A stretch of DNA of 64,000 nt, from positions 128,786 through 192,785 of the forward strand of contig CAJNOP010000348.1 of NCBI GenBank assembly GCA_905250075.1, read 5' to 3'. The stretch comes from Rotaria sp. Silwood1 (lineage: Eukaryota; Rotifera; Eurotatoria; Philodinida; Philodinidae). The notes beneath the pieces are model-generated. The model worked only from the letters and a program-made list of their open reading frames with translations, searched no databases and was not told the origin of the DNA. Shown piece by piece: positions 12,601-25,087 of the stretch (position 1 is its first letter; every line of letters begins with the position of its first letter). The translations under genes were made by a program, and so were the position numbers.

Positions 12601-15600
12601 CACTCATAAAGACAAAATCTGTTAATCGCTTTCTCACCGAAGACTAGTGAATCATAGGTTATCGACCATGTTGATGCCTAATATAATCATAAGAGCTCTC
12701 CTTAGATTTTGTTCTAAGAAAATTGCTTGTAGTCATATTCATAATCACAATTACAAATTTTTTTTTCACTACAGGAATTATGTTATTCAATATTTACCGG
12801 TACCAATAACTGATATCATACTAATGAAAACATCAGAAAAAGATCGTATGGAAAAATTACAATTCTTAATGACTAAAGTAATCAATTTTCTTTGTATTTT
12901 TTATTTCATAGTAATTTTTGTTTCTTATTTTCTAAGCTTGATTCTCTATGTATAAGAAATCAAGAACAAAATCAAAATATATCTTCAAGTGATTCTTTAA
13001 ATGTAACAATAACAGCAAATTTAGCACGTGAAATAGCATATTCATGGGAATGTCAACAACAATTATTTGGTGATCAATTATCACTTGAATATATTCAATC
13101 ATGTTCAAATCGATCAAATAATAAAAATGATGAAATAAAAACAATGCTAACACGACCAGCACATATCAATGAAGTATATATATATATATATGAATATTTT
13201 TAATCTTATAAAGAAAAAAAAACAATAAATATTATTATTTTGTTTTTTTTTTCAAAAGGTTTCATCTAAATTACATGATTTATATTTAACTGAAGAAGAA
13301 CATTTAAAAGATGAATGGAATGATATATGTAAATTATTTGAACAAAAATTAATAAAAACACAGGAAAATTTATCAAAAAAATATTATCAATTATTTAAAG
13401 AACAATCATTAATTAATTATGATGATGTAAATAATAAAGAAAACAACAAAAAAACAAATGATTTTTTTTTTACATTTAGAAATTTCAAGAAGAAATTCGA
13501 ACATATTTTTCAAATACAAATAATAATATTAATCAATTATTAAATACAGAAATATCTGCTAGAATCACTGCATATACACGTGAATGTTATATTAATGTAG
13601 CAACATGTTTACAAAGAAGAGCTTATGATACAATGAATGAAATAGCATTTGATATGCATAAACAATTGGTAAGATTATTAAAGAAGTGTAAATCAATGTA
13701 CTCATCGACGGTAGCTACAAAAGTCTCACGAAAAAACTTCTCTACGTGTTAATCGCCGATCGAGCTCATATTTTGCCCATAAATGAGTCTCATCGAGTCT
13801 TACATATGGACAAAATATGAGCTCGATTGGCGATTAACACTAGTGGCGTATCCAGGATTTTTCAGTATGCTGGATTTCAACTTCAGAGCATGGGACCCAC
13901 GTGAAACTTATAGAGATATGATAATGAGTCCAAATGATGAGTTTTTATCGAAAGATTTTTGTAATGGGAGTTTGCGAAAAAAATTAGCATTTTCCTGAGC
14001 CTCACCAAGATTTTTCTTTTTCTATTGGTAGTACCTTGATTTTTAGAATTTAATAGTAAGCTACATCGAAATTCATCGACAGATTTCAAATTTTGTCTAA
14101 AAATATGCATCCGTTCGCGAGTTACAATGTTTTGAATTTTTTCTAAAATTTTAGGAGCATGCAGCAAATTTCCAAAACATTATAACTCATGAACGGATGC
14201 ATATTTTTAAATGAAATTTGAAATCTGTCGATGAATTTCGATGTAGCTTACTATTAAATTCTAAAAATCAGGATACTACCAATAGAAAAAGAAAAATCTT
14301 GGTGAGGCTCAGGAAAATGCTAATTTTTTTCGCAAACTCCCATTACAAAAATCTTTTGATAAAAACTCATCATTTGGACCCCATATCATATCTCTATAAG
14401 TTTCATCTGGATCCCATGATCTGAAGGTGAAATCCAGCATACCGAAAAATCCTGGATACGCCACTAATTAACACTTGTAGAGGTTCTCTCGTGAGATGTC
14501 GACTGAAATTTTTGAATGAATTTTCTAAAGTTTCGTAATTTCGAGAAACTCTGAAAAAAAAAGAAATTTCTTTCAGTCATTAAAAACTCTGATAATTCTA
14601 GGAATCGACTATACTTCGTACAGCAACGCCTACAACACAAATGTCAACAGCAGATGGACAACAACATTCATCATCATCTAGTAAATCGATCATAATTTTG
14701 CAAAGAAAAATTTCATTAAAATCTTTCTTCTAAACTATAGCTATCGATCGTCTTGTTAATCGTGGTGCTCAAGTTGTTCATCGTCTTGCTCATAAACATC
14801 CTCATCCACAACCAGAATTAAATGATGAAATAACAAATAATCGACTATTAAAAAATGCTGATTCAAATGAATGTGTTACAAGTAATTATATTTAATGATT
14901 TAGAAATTTTTTAATAATAATAATCAAAATATTAAATTTAGATCCTTCACCAAAAACTCCTAGATCATCATCGAAAGATAATCGTTTATTAACATCTTCA
15001 TCAAATAAACCTCCGGCTCCACCATCACCAAAATCATCATCAACTGCAGAACGACATCGATCACTTTTACTTAATACAGATGAACAAGAATCTATTTCAC
15101 CAGATCCTAGTCCAGTTTATAAGAATTTTCCTATTCTAAATCGAACAAGAAAACAAGAAATTCCATTAGAAGATGAAGCTGATCGTATTGAACATGATTT
15201 ACTTGATTTAGTTGAAGAAGAACGAAGAAAAGATCAACAAAGAAATACACCACCTATGGTACCACCGAAAAAAAGACTTACACTACCAGCACAAGACAAT
15301 CATCTTGATATTGAACTTGAACCAACAACAAAATTAGTTCATCTAGGTATTAAATAATGATAAAAAAAAACAAAATGTCAAGCGCTTCTCTAACCATATC
15401 TTTTTTTTTGTATTTGAATGTTGAAAGTGTCTTGAGATGTATTTCATCAGAAATGGCAAATTTCAAATTTTTCTTTGCAATACTTCAACAAGTTTAGATT
15501 TTTCTATAGAATAAAATTTCATTATTAACTATCAACAGAAGTTTTCCAACTGATAAATCGCTCTATGTGCATTATGTAGATTCAAATGAGCTATGAATAC

Positions 15601-18529
15601 TCTGAAAAGAGTTTGTACTATTAGCTTATTGCCACAGGGACACTGTACTTTTCTGGAGTAATTATAGCTCATGCGGACCTATATAATTGCACATAGCCGT
15701 AGGGAGAAAAGTGAGACTTCAGTAAGGTAAAGTATCGTGCTTCAGAGCAATGAAGTTTCGTTTTTTTTTCTTATATACAGAACAAAAGAGCTCCTTCAAT
15801 TAGTAACCTTATGAGACTGAATCTAATGGTTTAAAAATAACGAGTTAAGTTCACATCTAATGCTGCACATTTTGGTGTTATGACTTCGCAAAATGAAAAC
15901 ACTTTTATCTTGAAATAAAGACCTCTGTTTAGAGGAGTACTAATGTTTAAAAAAGATTTGATAGGATCTCTAGAAAATGGGCTTTTAAGAAGAAGTTTTT
16001 CTTCTCTTTTTTTTGAGTTCGAACTTACTGAAACTTTCATCATTTCAGAAAAATGACTCCCTATAATGAATTAAACGTAGATACGTCTTGTTTTACTTGA
16101 AATGACTTATAAATTAAAATTGAAAAATTCATATATTATCACATTGTCTAATGAAATATTATTTTCAATTTATCTTTTATATTAAAGGTAAAGATCGACC
16201 TCGTCGTGGAAATGTACGACGACCAGTAAAACGATCAACAGATGGTGTTTCACATGATAGTTCATCTGATGGTGGTCTTGATAATGATGATAATAGTATT
16301 GAAGATATACCATCAACATCAACAACTGAAACATTAATTCAATCAAATATAAATCCTCCTAATATACCAAATGTTGATCCACCAACAACAGAATTACCAC
16401 CGAAGTAAGTATACTTGATGTGTTTGGTTTTTTTTTGGTATTTTCTATTAGTTATACTTTAATAAGTTTTGCGGAGAAAAAAGAAAATATCTTATCTATG
16501 ATAGACGTTCACACAAACCAAACAATCTAATATTACAGTTAGTGAATAAATGCATGCATGTGCATATTCTCTAATGAATTGCCTATTCAGAATTAAAGAC
16601 AACCTAATAAACTTGCTGCATGTGTTGTTTTTTTTTTTTATTCAATCATATATATATATTGACAATTCATTAATCTTATTTTCTATATATAGAACATTAA
16701 CAAAAATTAAATCAGGATTAAAAAGTTCAAAAACACCAACTGATGAAGCACTTCCACCACCTGTTCCTGTTAAAACTCAACAAACACGTTCTTCAGCTCC
16801 TCAACAACAAAACAGTACACCATTATTAACAACAAATATTACATCAAAATCAACAACAGTAATTAATAATGATACATCACAAATTATGAATTCTGATTCA
16901 ATATGTGATCCAAATCAAATCAAACCTACAATGTCACTGAGTTCACAAACAGTATTATCAAATAAAGATGATCAAAAAGAAACATATAATTCATTAGAAA
17001 ATATATCACCACAAGCACCGCCTGTATCAGCTCGAACAGGTAGAGCAGCAATTGGTACTCGTGTACTTCCAGTACTTGATCCGAGTGGAGAAGTATCACC
17101 AGTTAAATTAAGACATTTTCAATCAGAGAAAAAAGGTATATTTAATATAATTCATTATTATTCAATAAATAACTAACAAATATAATTAAGACTATAGGAC
17201 TTTTGTATAGTTCTTGTTATGATTATAATAATTGACAAAAGTGTTTTGTAATATTGTAAATTCTTTTTTTTTAAATGAATTACCATTTATCTTTAGAAGA
17301 TAGAGTTTATCGAGTCGAAAAGTTTTCCACTTGAACCTTGTTGATCAAACTTTTTTCAAGCTCGAATAGAAATTTGTTCGAACCATACTTTGATAATCTC
17401 AGTCGAAAAGGAAACAGTATAGAATTCAAAGTATCTTAAATAAACAAAAAAAACTGTGCATATAATGATCAAAACTTTGTCCTCTCTTTGAAAATGGGAT
17501 TAGAAATATGGAAACTGATTTTATTTTTTTGACTAGTGAAGAAATTATTTGAACCTCCAAAAAAAACAATTAGATTGAATAGTGAATCAATGTCTCTCGC
17601 GTGTAGAGAATGTAGAAGAAGTCTAGTAGTATATTTTGTTGGGTAATTTCTACTATACAATCTGATATATTACTAACAGTGTCAACAGTTACTTTCGAAT
17701 ATCAATACTAAAAATCCTTTTTCATGATTCTCAAGAAAATTTCTAAGCGTACACTCAAAAAGAGCACATAATTCTAGATATAAGCAAAGATCACCATTAA
17801 AAGAAACGATTAATTCTGCTCAGTACTACTTTTTAACTTCTGGAAAACACTTTTAAAGTAGATAAAATATAAATAAATATTTTATCTCAAAATTTTTAAT
17901 CAATCTGATATATAATTAGTTTGTTAAGAGAAGAAATTCTATTCAGATTAATATCAAACTATTTCTAATTGTTTTATTTCTTCTACAGAAAGTTCAACAG
18001 GATTTGATGGTGCATCTGGTGCTGGAGATTCATCAGCATTGGCTGATAATGAAAAGTACAAGCGTAAGAAATTGACTTTTCTAAATAAAATTTTTCATCA
18101 ATTAATTCAAATATATGTGCAGGTTTATCAGTAAAAGAACGAGCACGTATGTTAACTACGCCTAATACTTCAATGGCATCAAGCGATAAAAAGACAACTA
18201 CAACAACACCACCAACTAACACAACAGGTAAATAATATAATTGAAAGGTTTTGTTTTTCTTTTCTTCTTTTCTTCTATCAAAATTTTAACTTCCAGGTGT
18301 TTTAAATGAAAAATAATAATTCGAGTAAGATTTTGTATCGCTTTATTTTAATGCTTCCACTTATAGGCTTATTTAAAATATCTTTTTTGGTTCTTTTTTT
18401 AAATAAATAATGATTTGTTTGTATTGATCTTACTATATAAATTTATTGTTTTTTTCTTTTTTAGTAACATCACCTTATACACCACGTACTCATCGACGAT
18501 TAATTGAACAAGTGAATCTATTTTGTTGA
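6617..18529 (+). CDS. CARMIL: CARMIL (capping protein regulator and myosin-I linker; LRRC16 family), 29 exons
   Basis: CARMILs bind actin capping protein, weaken its hold on filament barbed ends, and act at lamellipodia. Exons: 6617-6650, 6714-6808, 6874-6924, 6972-7031, 7101-7231, 7305-7467, 7956-8105, 8163-8251, 8323-8408, 9017-9201, 9257-9337, 9398-9570, 9624-9772, 10795-10894, 10956-11004, 11060-11163, 11248-11385, 12775-12877, 12937-13173, 13259-13426, 13480-13668, 14602-14680, 14741-14881, 14942-15346, 16188-16404, 16693-17135, 17989-18063, 18123-18227, 18465-18529. All phases agree; the sum is 4065 nt, 1354 residues, close to human CARMIL1. Order: N-terminal PH-like domain, leucine-rich repeats (DLSNN, NLSGN, DIRGN), helical dimerisation region, then a disordered tail with proline motifs (KPPAPPSPK, LPPPVPVK). 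A capping-protein-interaction motif, LVHLGKDRPRRGNVRRP, matches LxHxTxxRPKx6P except G for T and R for K. Confidence 0.95.
9773..10794 (+). other. CARMIL intron 13 with a GC-rich insert
   Basis: This 1022-bp intron holds a GC-rich stretch at about 10184-10310 unlike the AT-rich surroundings. A word GTGGGCGCCGCC occurs twice, at about 10191 and 10246, each followed by a variant of CACTCGAAAA. The first copy lies in a near-perfect short palindrome. It is probably a small transposon remnant. The minus-strand open frame through it is an accident of composition. Confidence 0.6.
11386..12774 (+). other. CARMIL intron 17, long, with transposon remnants
   Basis: At 1389 bp this is the longest intron of the gene. 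It contains the fold-back element at about 12145-12375. No coding segment of CARMIL is missing across it: the flanking exons join within a GAG codon and the protein reads through. Confidence 0.8.
12145..12375. mobile_element. Small inverted-repeat (MITE-like) element in CARMIL intron
   Basis: The left end runs from a T-run into TTGAAAGAGCATG and CAGTGCCTATGAGAG. The right end is its imperfect inverse, CTCTCATAGACACTG ... CATATGCTCTTTCAA-like, followed by an A-run. The arms are about 45 bp with several mismatches and the total is about 230 bp. There is no open frame and no clear target-site duplication. Non-autonomous DNA transposon is inferred from structure only. Confidence 0.6.
13833..13840. 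repeat. Left target-site duplication (ATTAACAC)
   Basis: Eight host bases immediately left of the hAT-like terminus, repeated exactly at 14467-14474. Confidence 0.9.
13841..14466. mobile_element. hAT-like non-autonomous fold-back transposon with perfect 8-bp target duplication
   Basis: The ends are TAGTGGCGTATCCAGGATTT (left) and its exact inverse (right). The host octamer ATTAACAC is present on both sides, at 13833-13840 and 14467-14474. An 8-bp duplication and a terminal (C/T)AGTGG sequence are hallmarks of the hAT superfamily. The element is almost wholly palindromic, with arms of about 300 bp, and encodes no transposase; the open frames at 13883-14167 (-) and 14218-14424 (+) are the two arms read as mirror images. 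It lies in CARMIL intron 21 (13669-14601). Confidence 0.9.
14467..14474. repeat. Right target-site duplication (ATTAACAC)
   Basis: Eight host bases immediately right of the hAT-like terminus, identical to 13833-13840. Confidence 0.9.
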
Positions 18530-19770
18530 TTAGCACATTCCAAGTATTTTCTTTTCCCCGTTTTCTTTTTTGTCCGTATTATTTATTCTTGTTCTCAAAT
18601 ATAAATTCTCTCTATGCTTGTTGTTTAATATAATATTACATCTCTCATTAATCTTCGAAGAGTATTTCTTGTGTTAATTATTCATATATTTGATCAATTT
18701 TGCTTGTTCATTGGTGCTCATAATCATTTCTTTTTAGTTTTTCTCATGCTTAACTTCATATTTTTTAACATACCGACACGCTTCTTCTTCTTTGTATTAT
18801 GTAAAAATAGAAAACAACAAAAAAAAAAAAAAAGTTGACATATATTTGATCTATTCTCTATTTTTTACTTATTCGCTTATGTGTGTGTATTCTTTTGTTT
18901 GTTTGTTTTTTATGCATTATGATAACACAAAATAAACATAAAGAAGAAGAAAATAATGAATTATTATTATATTTTACAATAAGTTAATGAATGTATCAGA
19001 GGAAATTTTCGTACATATTGACGATGAAGAAATTTTGTATTGAGTATCGATATAAAGTATTGTTCAAGGCATTTCATAAAGATTAATCGTTCTACAACGA
19101 GTAGTTTATTACAACTCAAAGAAAACGATATTATGTTACATAAAGAATTCGTTTTTTTAATGAAAATTCATCTACAGATAATGGGGAATCATGTCAACGA
19201 ATTAACTCAATAGGTAGAGAGGCAAATATATTACCAAAAAGAAGAACATGTCAATTATTTATGTGTGTATCCACAAGTATGATGTACAGTGTCATGGACA
19301 ACAAGAAAATGTATACTTAGCGAAATTGATGGGATTGTAGAAGTAGAAAGACATCAAGGGAATCCTGATTCGCTTGTTTTTTTTGTTGTGAAATTTGAGA
19401 TGATCTCTTTTTTTGTTATTGTTCATGTGTATGAAAGAAAATAAATAGTTGACTGTTTCATATAAAATAAAGGTTTGAAAATCATACTGTAACTATGAAA
19501 GTATCTGTTGAATATCGATTAGTTCTGGTTGCAAAAAAATCATACGCGTCGAGGACATTAGCAGTATAGAACAAATTTCGAACGTAGTTATTCATTAGTG
19601 ATTTAAAAATACCCACACCATATTATTCAGTATAAAGGCCGAGGGACTGAGTCAACCATCACAGAGTTTGTTTATTGAAGCATGTAATATGTGTCCGTGT
19701 TCACTCCTCCGAGCTTTAACTCGTTTCTTTGGAATATTAAGTTTCTATAAAATACTGGATACTAATACCT

Positions 19771-20342
19771 ATTTCAAAAAAGGAAAAGTGTGAGTATTTT
19801 TTGAATAACTTTTGATAGAAATTAGATAGAGAGGTGCGGTTTTCATCATTTAAAAGAGGAGATGAAACTACGTCAAATCGTCTATAATAGTTTTTTTTTT
19901 GAACAAGTTTTCTCAGAGTCTATCCATCAAGTTTGTTAAATACAAAAGATTGTCTAACGTAAAAGTTTTACGATCTCAATTTTCACGAGTGCCCTAGTAT
20001 CGTTAACTGAAGATCTATAAAATATGTAAGTCCTATGTTATAAGTTTTAGCCAATCATGAGTTATGAATATTTTGCTGCATGTTATCAACAGATTTTTCA
20101 TAGAAAATTGACCTTTTTTTTCTCATTTTTCAAAGAAAAAAACCAACCTTATAAACTTATTCAAAAACCTGAATTTTTTGAAAAAATTGGTGAGAGACTT
20201 AGAGAAAACTTGTCAGAAAAATCTGATATAGACTATTCGATGTAGTTTCATCTCCTCTTTTAAACGGTGTAAACCACATTTCTCTATCTAGGTTCTATCA
20301 AAAGTTATTCAAAAAATACTTACACTTTTTCTTTTTTGAAAT
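19771..20342. mobile_element. Fold-back (MITE-like) element, about 570 bp
   Basis: The left arm begins ATTTCAAAAAAGGAAAAGTG and continues through TTTTTTGAATAACTTTTGAT and AGAGGAGATGAAACTAC. The right arm is the inverse of the same sequence with scattered mismatches, ending at 20342. The arms are about 140 bp and the interior is partly palindromic too. No transposase frame and no unambiguous target duplication were found. Confidence 0.75.
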
Positions 20343-20763
20343 GGTTATTATATAATATCAATATCATATTGGTATTGTTACATTCCTTCTGTCTATTGTA
20401 GGTATGATATATAGTTATGATCTAAAAAACAATCAACATCGCTCACAACCTCTCATGTTTCCCATGACCACTGCAGTGATGCTCTGTATTCGGATATAGT
20501 AGACTTAAGTGCAAATGAAAAATCCAATGAAAATTCTTTATAATTATTTGAATCAATGTTTTACTTATCAAACGGATATGTACAAACATCAAATCTTTGA
20601 TTGAACACTGACATATATATATATGCAAAATAATTGGTTTGCAATTATCGGTTCAATTATCCTACTAAGACTTTTAATTTGTCATTTCTACGATATATAT
20701 ATATGTCCAACTGTGTCTTCTTGATTGAGGGCAATTTTTCTGAATTGGAAGAAAAAAAATATT

Positions 20764-21153
20764 CGCAAAATAGAATCAACGTAGAAAGATAAAAATGTTC
20801 GCATTATGGAAATCAGCAAAAGTAGAAATACTAAAATAATTAGTGCAAATAGCTCGATTCAAGAGAAGACATCATCTCTATCGAGTCAGTCTAATGGTAG
20901 ACGGCGCGTGCCGTCATGGTCATATAAGGGTATGAGTGAAGTGGATGTTCTATCTTCGTCGACAGCCGTACACCCACATTCACATCCTAAAATAACCTGG
21001 ACGACATGCACTGTCTAGAACTAGACCAGTTCGATAGAGATGATATTTTCTCTTGAATCGAACTACCTGTACTAATTATCTTAGTATTTCTATTTTTTGC
21101 TGATTTCCTTAATGCAGACATTCTTATTTCTCTACCTCGATTTTACTTTGCTG
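20764..21153. mobile_element. Diverged fold-back element with about 120-bp arms
   Basis: Sequence 20764-20885 (including GGAAATCAGCAAA, TAGAAATACTAA, TCGATTCAAGAGAA, ATCATCTCTATCGA) reappears inverted at about 21031-21153 at roughly 80 per cent identity. A loop of about 145 bp with higher GC separates the arms. It is an old non-autonomous element or a hairpin-forming repeat. Confidence 0.7.
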
Positions 21154-21511
21154 ATAACTTCGAGAGTGTGATCATTTTCCCTTAATTGGTCGAAGAAAGT
21201 GTCTGCAATCAAATTGTATCCATGTTCAACAACAAAACCATATATTTATATCAAAAATAGTAAGATATTGTAATTGTTGAGTTTCGCTGGTGATATATAA
21301 CATGAATGATTTTTTCGCTAACACTCATTTATATATTTGATAAAATTCAAATATGTTCATTGTATTGAAAACATACTAAGAAAAAAAAACCCATTATCTT
21401 TTGTCTTAAGATATCAACAGTTCATCTTCTATTCGGTATATAAGCATGCATCTTTATATTATAAGATTATTTCGATTGATAAGAAAGAAGATTTGTTGTT
21501 TTTTTTTTTAT

Positions 21512-23088
21512 TTAATGAACTAAAGCTTTAGCAACAAGACTTGAAGTTGAAGATACTGTTGCTGGTCGAGGAATTTGTGGTGTAGGAAATGGTAAACCAT
21601 AAAGCGCAAATGCAGTACGTGCTCGACCACCATCATTTCGACGTCGTGCAAATGGATATGATATAGAATCAGGTGTAAAATTACGAAATGCTCGTTGTGT
21701 TTTTGGTATTTTTCGATGAAAAATTGATGATGGTCGACGTATTGTTCGATGTAATAATTTTTGTTCTTGGCTTATTTTACCTTGTCGATCATATTCATGT
21801 AATTGATAATGATAATTACGTGATGGTGTTGGTGTACTAATTAAAAGTTCATAATTATCAAATGCTCTTTTTCTCTCATATTTTTTTGCTATTTTATATA
21901 CACGATAACAATGAAATGAAATCATAAGAATATTTTTTGACATAAACAATATTATTGATGGTTTACTACATCGAACATTCGTAGCTAAGAATATTCGATA
22001 AAATAGAAAAAGACCATCATGAATAAATAAAGACTATTAGAAATAGAAACAAAAAGAAAAAAAGAATATTACCTAATATAATTTTTCTTCAATACGACTT
22101 ACTCGAAAAAGGGGACACATATTTTGATCTTTAAGAAAATTTATTTGTCTTGGGAATCTTCTTCTTCTAGGATAAAATGTTATAGTTTCATTAGAAGAGG
22201 ATGTTAATCCATCTGTATCAATAAATGCCATTTCAAATAAGGCTATAGTAAGAAGAACAAGACCAATATACATCCAAACTCGTTCAATGATAACATCATG
22301 ATATTGTAATGAATGTGAAACAGATAATAGATCAGCAACATTTACTAAAGTAACAACTAAAACAATTCCACTTTTTTCTATTGTCATCTGTTCATGACTT
22401 ATAAGTAAACGACTTATAGATAAAACAACAAGTAAAGTTTCTTGTATAGCATCAAGCCAACGTTGTTCTTCCATATAGTACCATGCCTGAATAGAAAAAC
22501 AAATCCTTCTAATTCTTATTTTCTATTTCGACGTTTTCAAATTACTTTATCATGACATTCAATATGTCCAATAGAAAGAATAAGTTGTGTAGTAGTTGGT
22601 AATACACGTCGTACACGTACTTCATCAGATGAAAATAATGTACTATTTGAAAGAGCATTTCGTTGTCGAATATGATTTGATGGTAGAGCTGCTCTAGAAC
22701 TAAGTTTATTTTCTGCAAGACGATATAATTTTCTATTAGCTGTTTCAACATGAATTATCCATAGTGATGGTGCTGAACATGTCAAATAGAATATGATACA
22801 AAAGGCAACTCTAAAACAAAACAAAAAAAAAGCAAATGACAATTTTTAACAAAAACAAAAAAAAAACAAAATGTATGTTTTTGTGCTTTATTCATACGTT
22901 TTAAATTCACGTCCATTTCGTAACCAAACAACAATGCCAGTTTCAACAAGTAAAAATCCCAGACCAACAAGTATAACCCAACAATATTGATTATCATTTG
23001 TATCGACAACACGCCAAGCACAAATTAGTCCATGAGCTATAAGAAACACTCGCACTAGGAGTGATTTAACTATAGTCAGGCCGTGCAT
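21512..23088 (-). CDS. TMEM26: TMEM26-family multi-pass membrane protein
   Basis: Exons in transcript order: 23088-22898, 22810-22546, 22486-22103, 22033-21512. Phases agree and give 453 residues. The start MHGLTIVKSLLVRVFLIAHG matches the amino end of TMEM26 in spacing, followed by a second helix (CWVILVGLGFLLVETGIVVW), then SAPSLWIIH, a glutamine-rich-loop helix (AIQETLLVVLSISRLLI), a VNVADLLSVS segment, and SLFIHDGLFLFYRIF as in the family's IQDGPFL region. The donor after CPLFR (GTAAGT) was chosen because reading on meets a stop. The C-terminal 110 residues are basic, hydrophilic and longer than in vertebrate TMEM26 (368 residues). The molecular function of the family is not established. 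Convergent with CARMIL. Confidence 0.85.
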
Positions 23089-23822
23089 TCATCCGGCCAT
23101 CTGTCTTATTTATCTTCTAACACAATTTCTTTTGATATGAATGAAAATACAAAACAAGTAACATAAAGAACAGTTAGAATGACATAGTTTCGTCAACAAA
23201 TAATTAATACCGACTAAGCCTTTCTTCTTTTTTTTATCTTTCCGTTGGTGATTTGAACAATCCCGTTCAATACTATGTAGTTTATATCTATATAATCGTC
23301 AATGTAGGTATGTCTTCTTTTTCTTAGGTCAACATTTATTGCATCAAATATGCTTATCATGTACACATCATCAGTTAAAGTTAATACGAAAATAAACTAT
23401 AACAAAACGATCATTGTAAACTTGTTTGTAGCAACTTTGTTTAGTTGTTATTACGTATATGTATAAAGTGTCAGAATGAATAAGAAAATAGTGTGTTTAT
23501 TTATTTTTCATTGATTCAATATATATACCTAACATGTATAACAATATAAAAAAAAAAAAAAACAGATGTGTTTTGTCAATGATTGGCGTGTTTACAATTT
23601 GTTAGGACACATATTTTTTTAGGGTCATGTCTGTGTTAGTTCAATGAAAAATAGCTTTTTTTTTTGTTTTATTGGAAACTATTATTTCTGTGTGTGTGTG
23701 TGTGTATGTTTGTTATGATAACAACAATAGTAATATGCAAGAAAAAAAAATAGTGGCTGGTGATAAAAATATAAATCGAAAGAAGAAATTCTTCTTATTG
23801 CATATAAATAAATAGTTATAAA
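23089..23822. other. Intergenic region upstream of TMEM26
   Basis: No gene seen. It contains a TG microsatellite at about 23691-23704 and several A/T runs. It must hold the TMEM26 promoter and the 3' UTR of the ankyrin gene, but I recognise no specific site. Confidence 0.6.
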
Positions 23823-25087
23823 TTAAAGTTTAACAACTTGCTCCTTATTTAATGATAATTCAACCATACGAATTGATATATTAGATTTTTGTGATATTCT
23901 ACTTGAAGGTGGTTCCGATTCGAATACATTATCACTTTCATATGTATCATTTGCCATACCTAAATCAGAACTTAAATCATCATCATCATCATCATCAATA
24001 TCACTATCTAAATCATTGAAAGTTTTTAAATAGTGTACAACTTTTTTTGCATTAAATTGTGTTGCTAAATGAATTGGTGTACATTCATTTGCATCACGAG
24101 CATATGGATCAGCACCTTTTTGTATTAAATAATGAACAAGTTCATAATCATCAGCTGGACCACATGCAATATGTAATGGTGTCCAACCATTTTTATCTTT
24201 TCCTCTTAAACTAACACCTTTTTCTAAAAGATATTTCACAAGTGCAATATCTCCATTATCACATGCAATATGTAATAATGAACGACTATCTCCATCGGTC
24301 ATATGTATATTAGCACCATTAGCTAAAAGTAATTCCAAAATATCTATAAAAAAAGAAAAATAAAATAACAAAATATTGTTTTTTTTTTTTTTTGAATTTA
24401 AATAAAAATTAACCTCGTCTTTTTAATTGAACAGCAGCATGAAGTAATGTCCAACCTGATTTATCTTTTTTATTAATATTGACATGTTTATTAATTAACA
24501 TAGTCATTTTTTTTAAACAATCATTACCACTACCTACAACAAACATCATTGGTGTTGCACCAGTTTTATCTTCAATATCAGGTTCATTGACATAATCAAG
24601 TAATATTTCAAGTATTTCCGTATTTTCAGCCCAAGCAGCAAAATGTATTGGTGTTCGTTTCATTGAATCAACAGGTCGTCGAAGATAATCTTCAACATCT
24701 TTATGATTTAATTGAGTAAGTATAGTACGTAAATCATCAATATTATTATCATCAATTGCTTTTATTATTTTACTACATTTAGCAATATCTCGTACTGTTC
24801 CTTGTATTAAACCATGATATACATCTGAGACCAGTTCACGTGCTCGTTTAAATAACATCAACAGTTCACTGGTATGACGTTTACTAAACAAAAAAAAAAA
24901 ACTAGTCATAAATAAAATCGGAACGAATAACGAAATGCTATGCTTCAATGATTTGCCAATACTGATATACACAAATATATATGTAGGCTACGAGAGAAAA
25001 AAATAATAAATAAAAAAAAGAACGTATATCGATGTTTTATTATAAGGCATACCTTCTTTTTCTTTTTTTTTTCCTATCTATCGTCAT
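23823..25087 (-). CDS. Ankyrin-repeat protein
   Basis: Exons in transcript order: 25087-25053 (ATG, 35 nt, encoding a basic start MTIDRKKKRKR), 24883-24414, 24343-23823; 341 residues with matching phases. The first exon is inferred: its donor (AAG/GTATGCC) and phase fit the acceptor at 24884-24885, and the basic run continues across the junction (SKRHTSELL). About six ankyrin repeats span residues 90-285, with typical TPIHFAAW, TLLHAAV, SLLHIACDNGDIALVKYLL and TPLHIACG cores. After the repeats comes an Asp-rich stretch and a Ser-rich tail. Such proteins are adaptors; no catalytic domain is present and the partner cannot be named. If the first exon is wrong, translation could start at the ATG in MLFKRAREL. 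Confidence 0.85.

Larger units (their letters stand above)
13715..14510. mobile_element. Outer fold-back element split by a hAT-like insertion
   Basis: Inverted arms of 30 bp (13746-13775 and 13811-13840, one mismatch) surround a short loop. Further outward, sequence left of 13746 (AAGTCTCACGAAAAA, TTCTCTACGTGTTAA) reappears inverted to the right of the inner element (after 14467: TTGTAGAGGTTCTCTCGTGAG). This shows an older palindromic element interrupted at its ATTAACAC by the element at 13841-14466. The outer boundaries are approximate. Confidence 0.6.
18530..21511. other. Region between the convergent CARMIL and TMEM26 genes
   Basis: This holds the 3' UTRs of CARMIL and TMEM26, with a candidate poly(A) signal AATAAA at 18931-18936 on the plus strand. 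Two fold-back elements lie in it (19771-20342 and 20764-21153). The short open frames at 20057-20245 and 20806-21018 fall inside those elements and are not taken as genes. Confidence 0.7.

Noticed and set aside
13883-14424. Two similar open frames on opposite strands (MLHAPKIL... and MKSVDEF...)
   Set aside because: They are the two arms of the palindromic hAT-like element read in mirror image, not paralogous genes.
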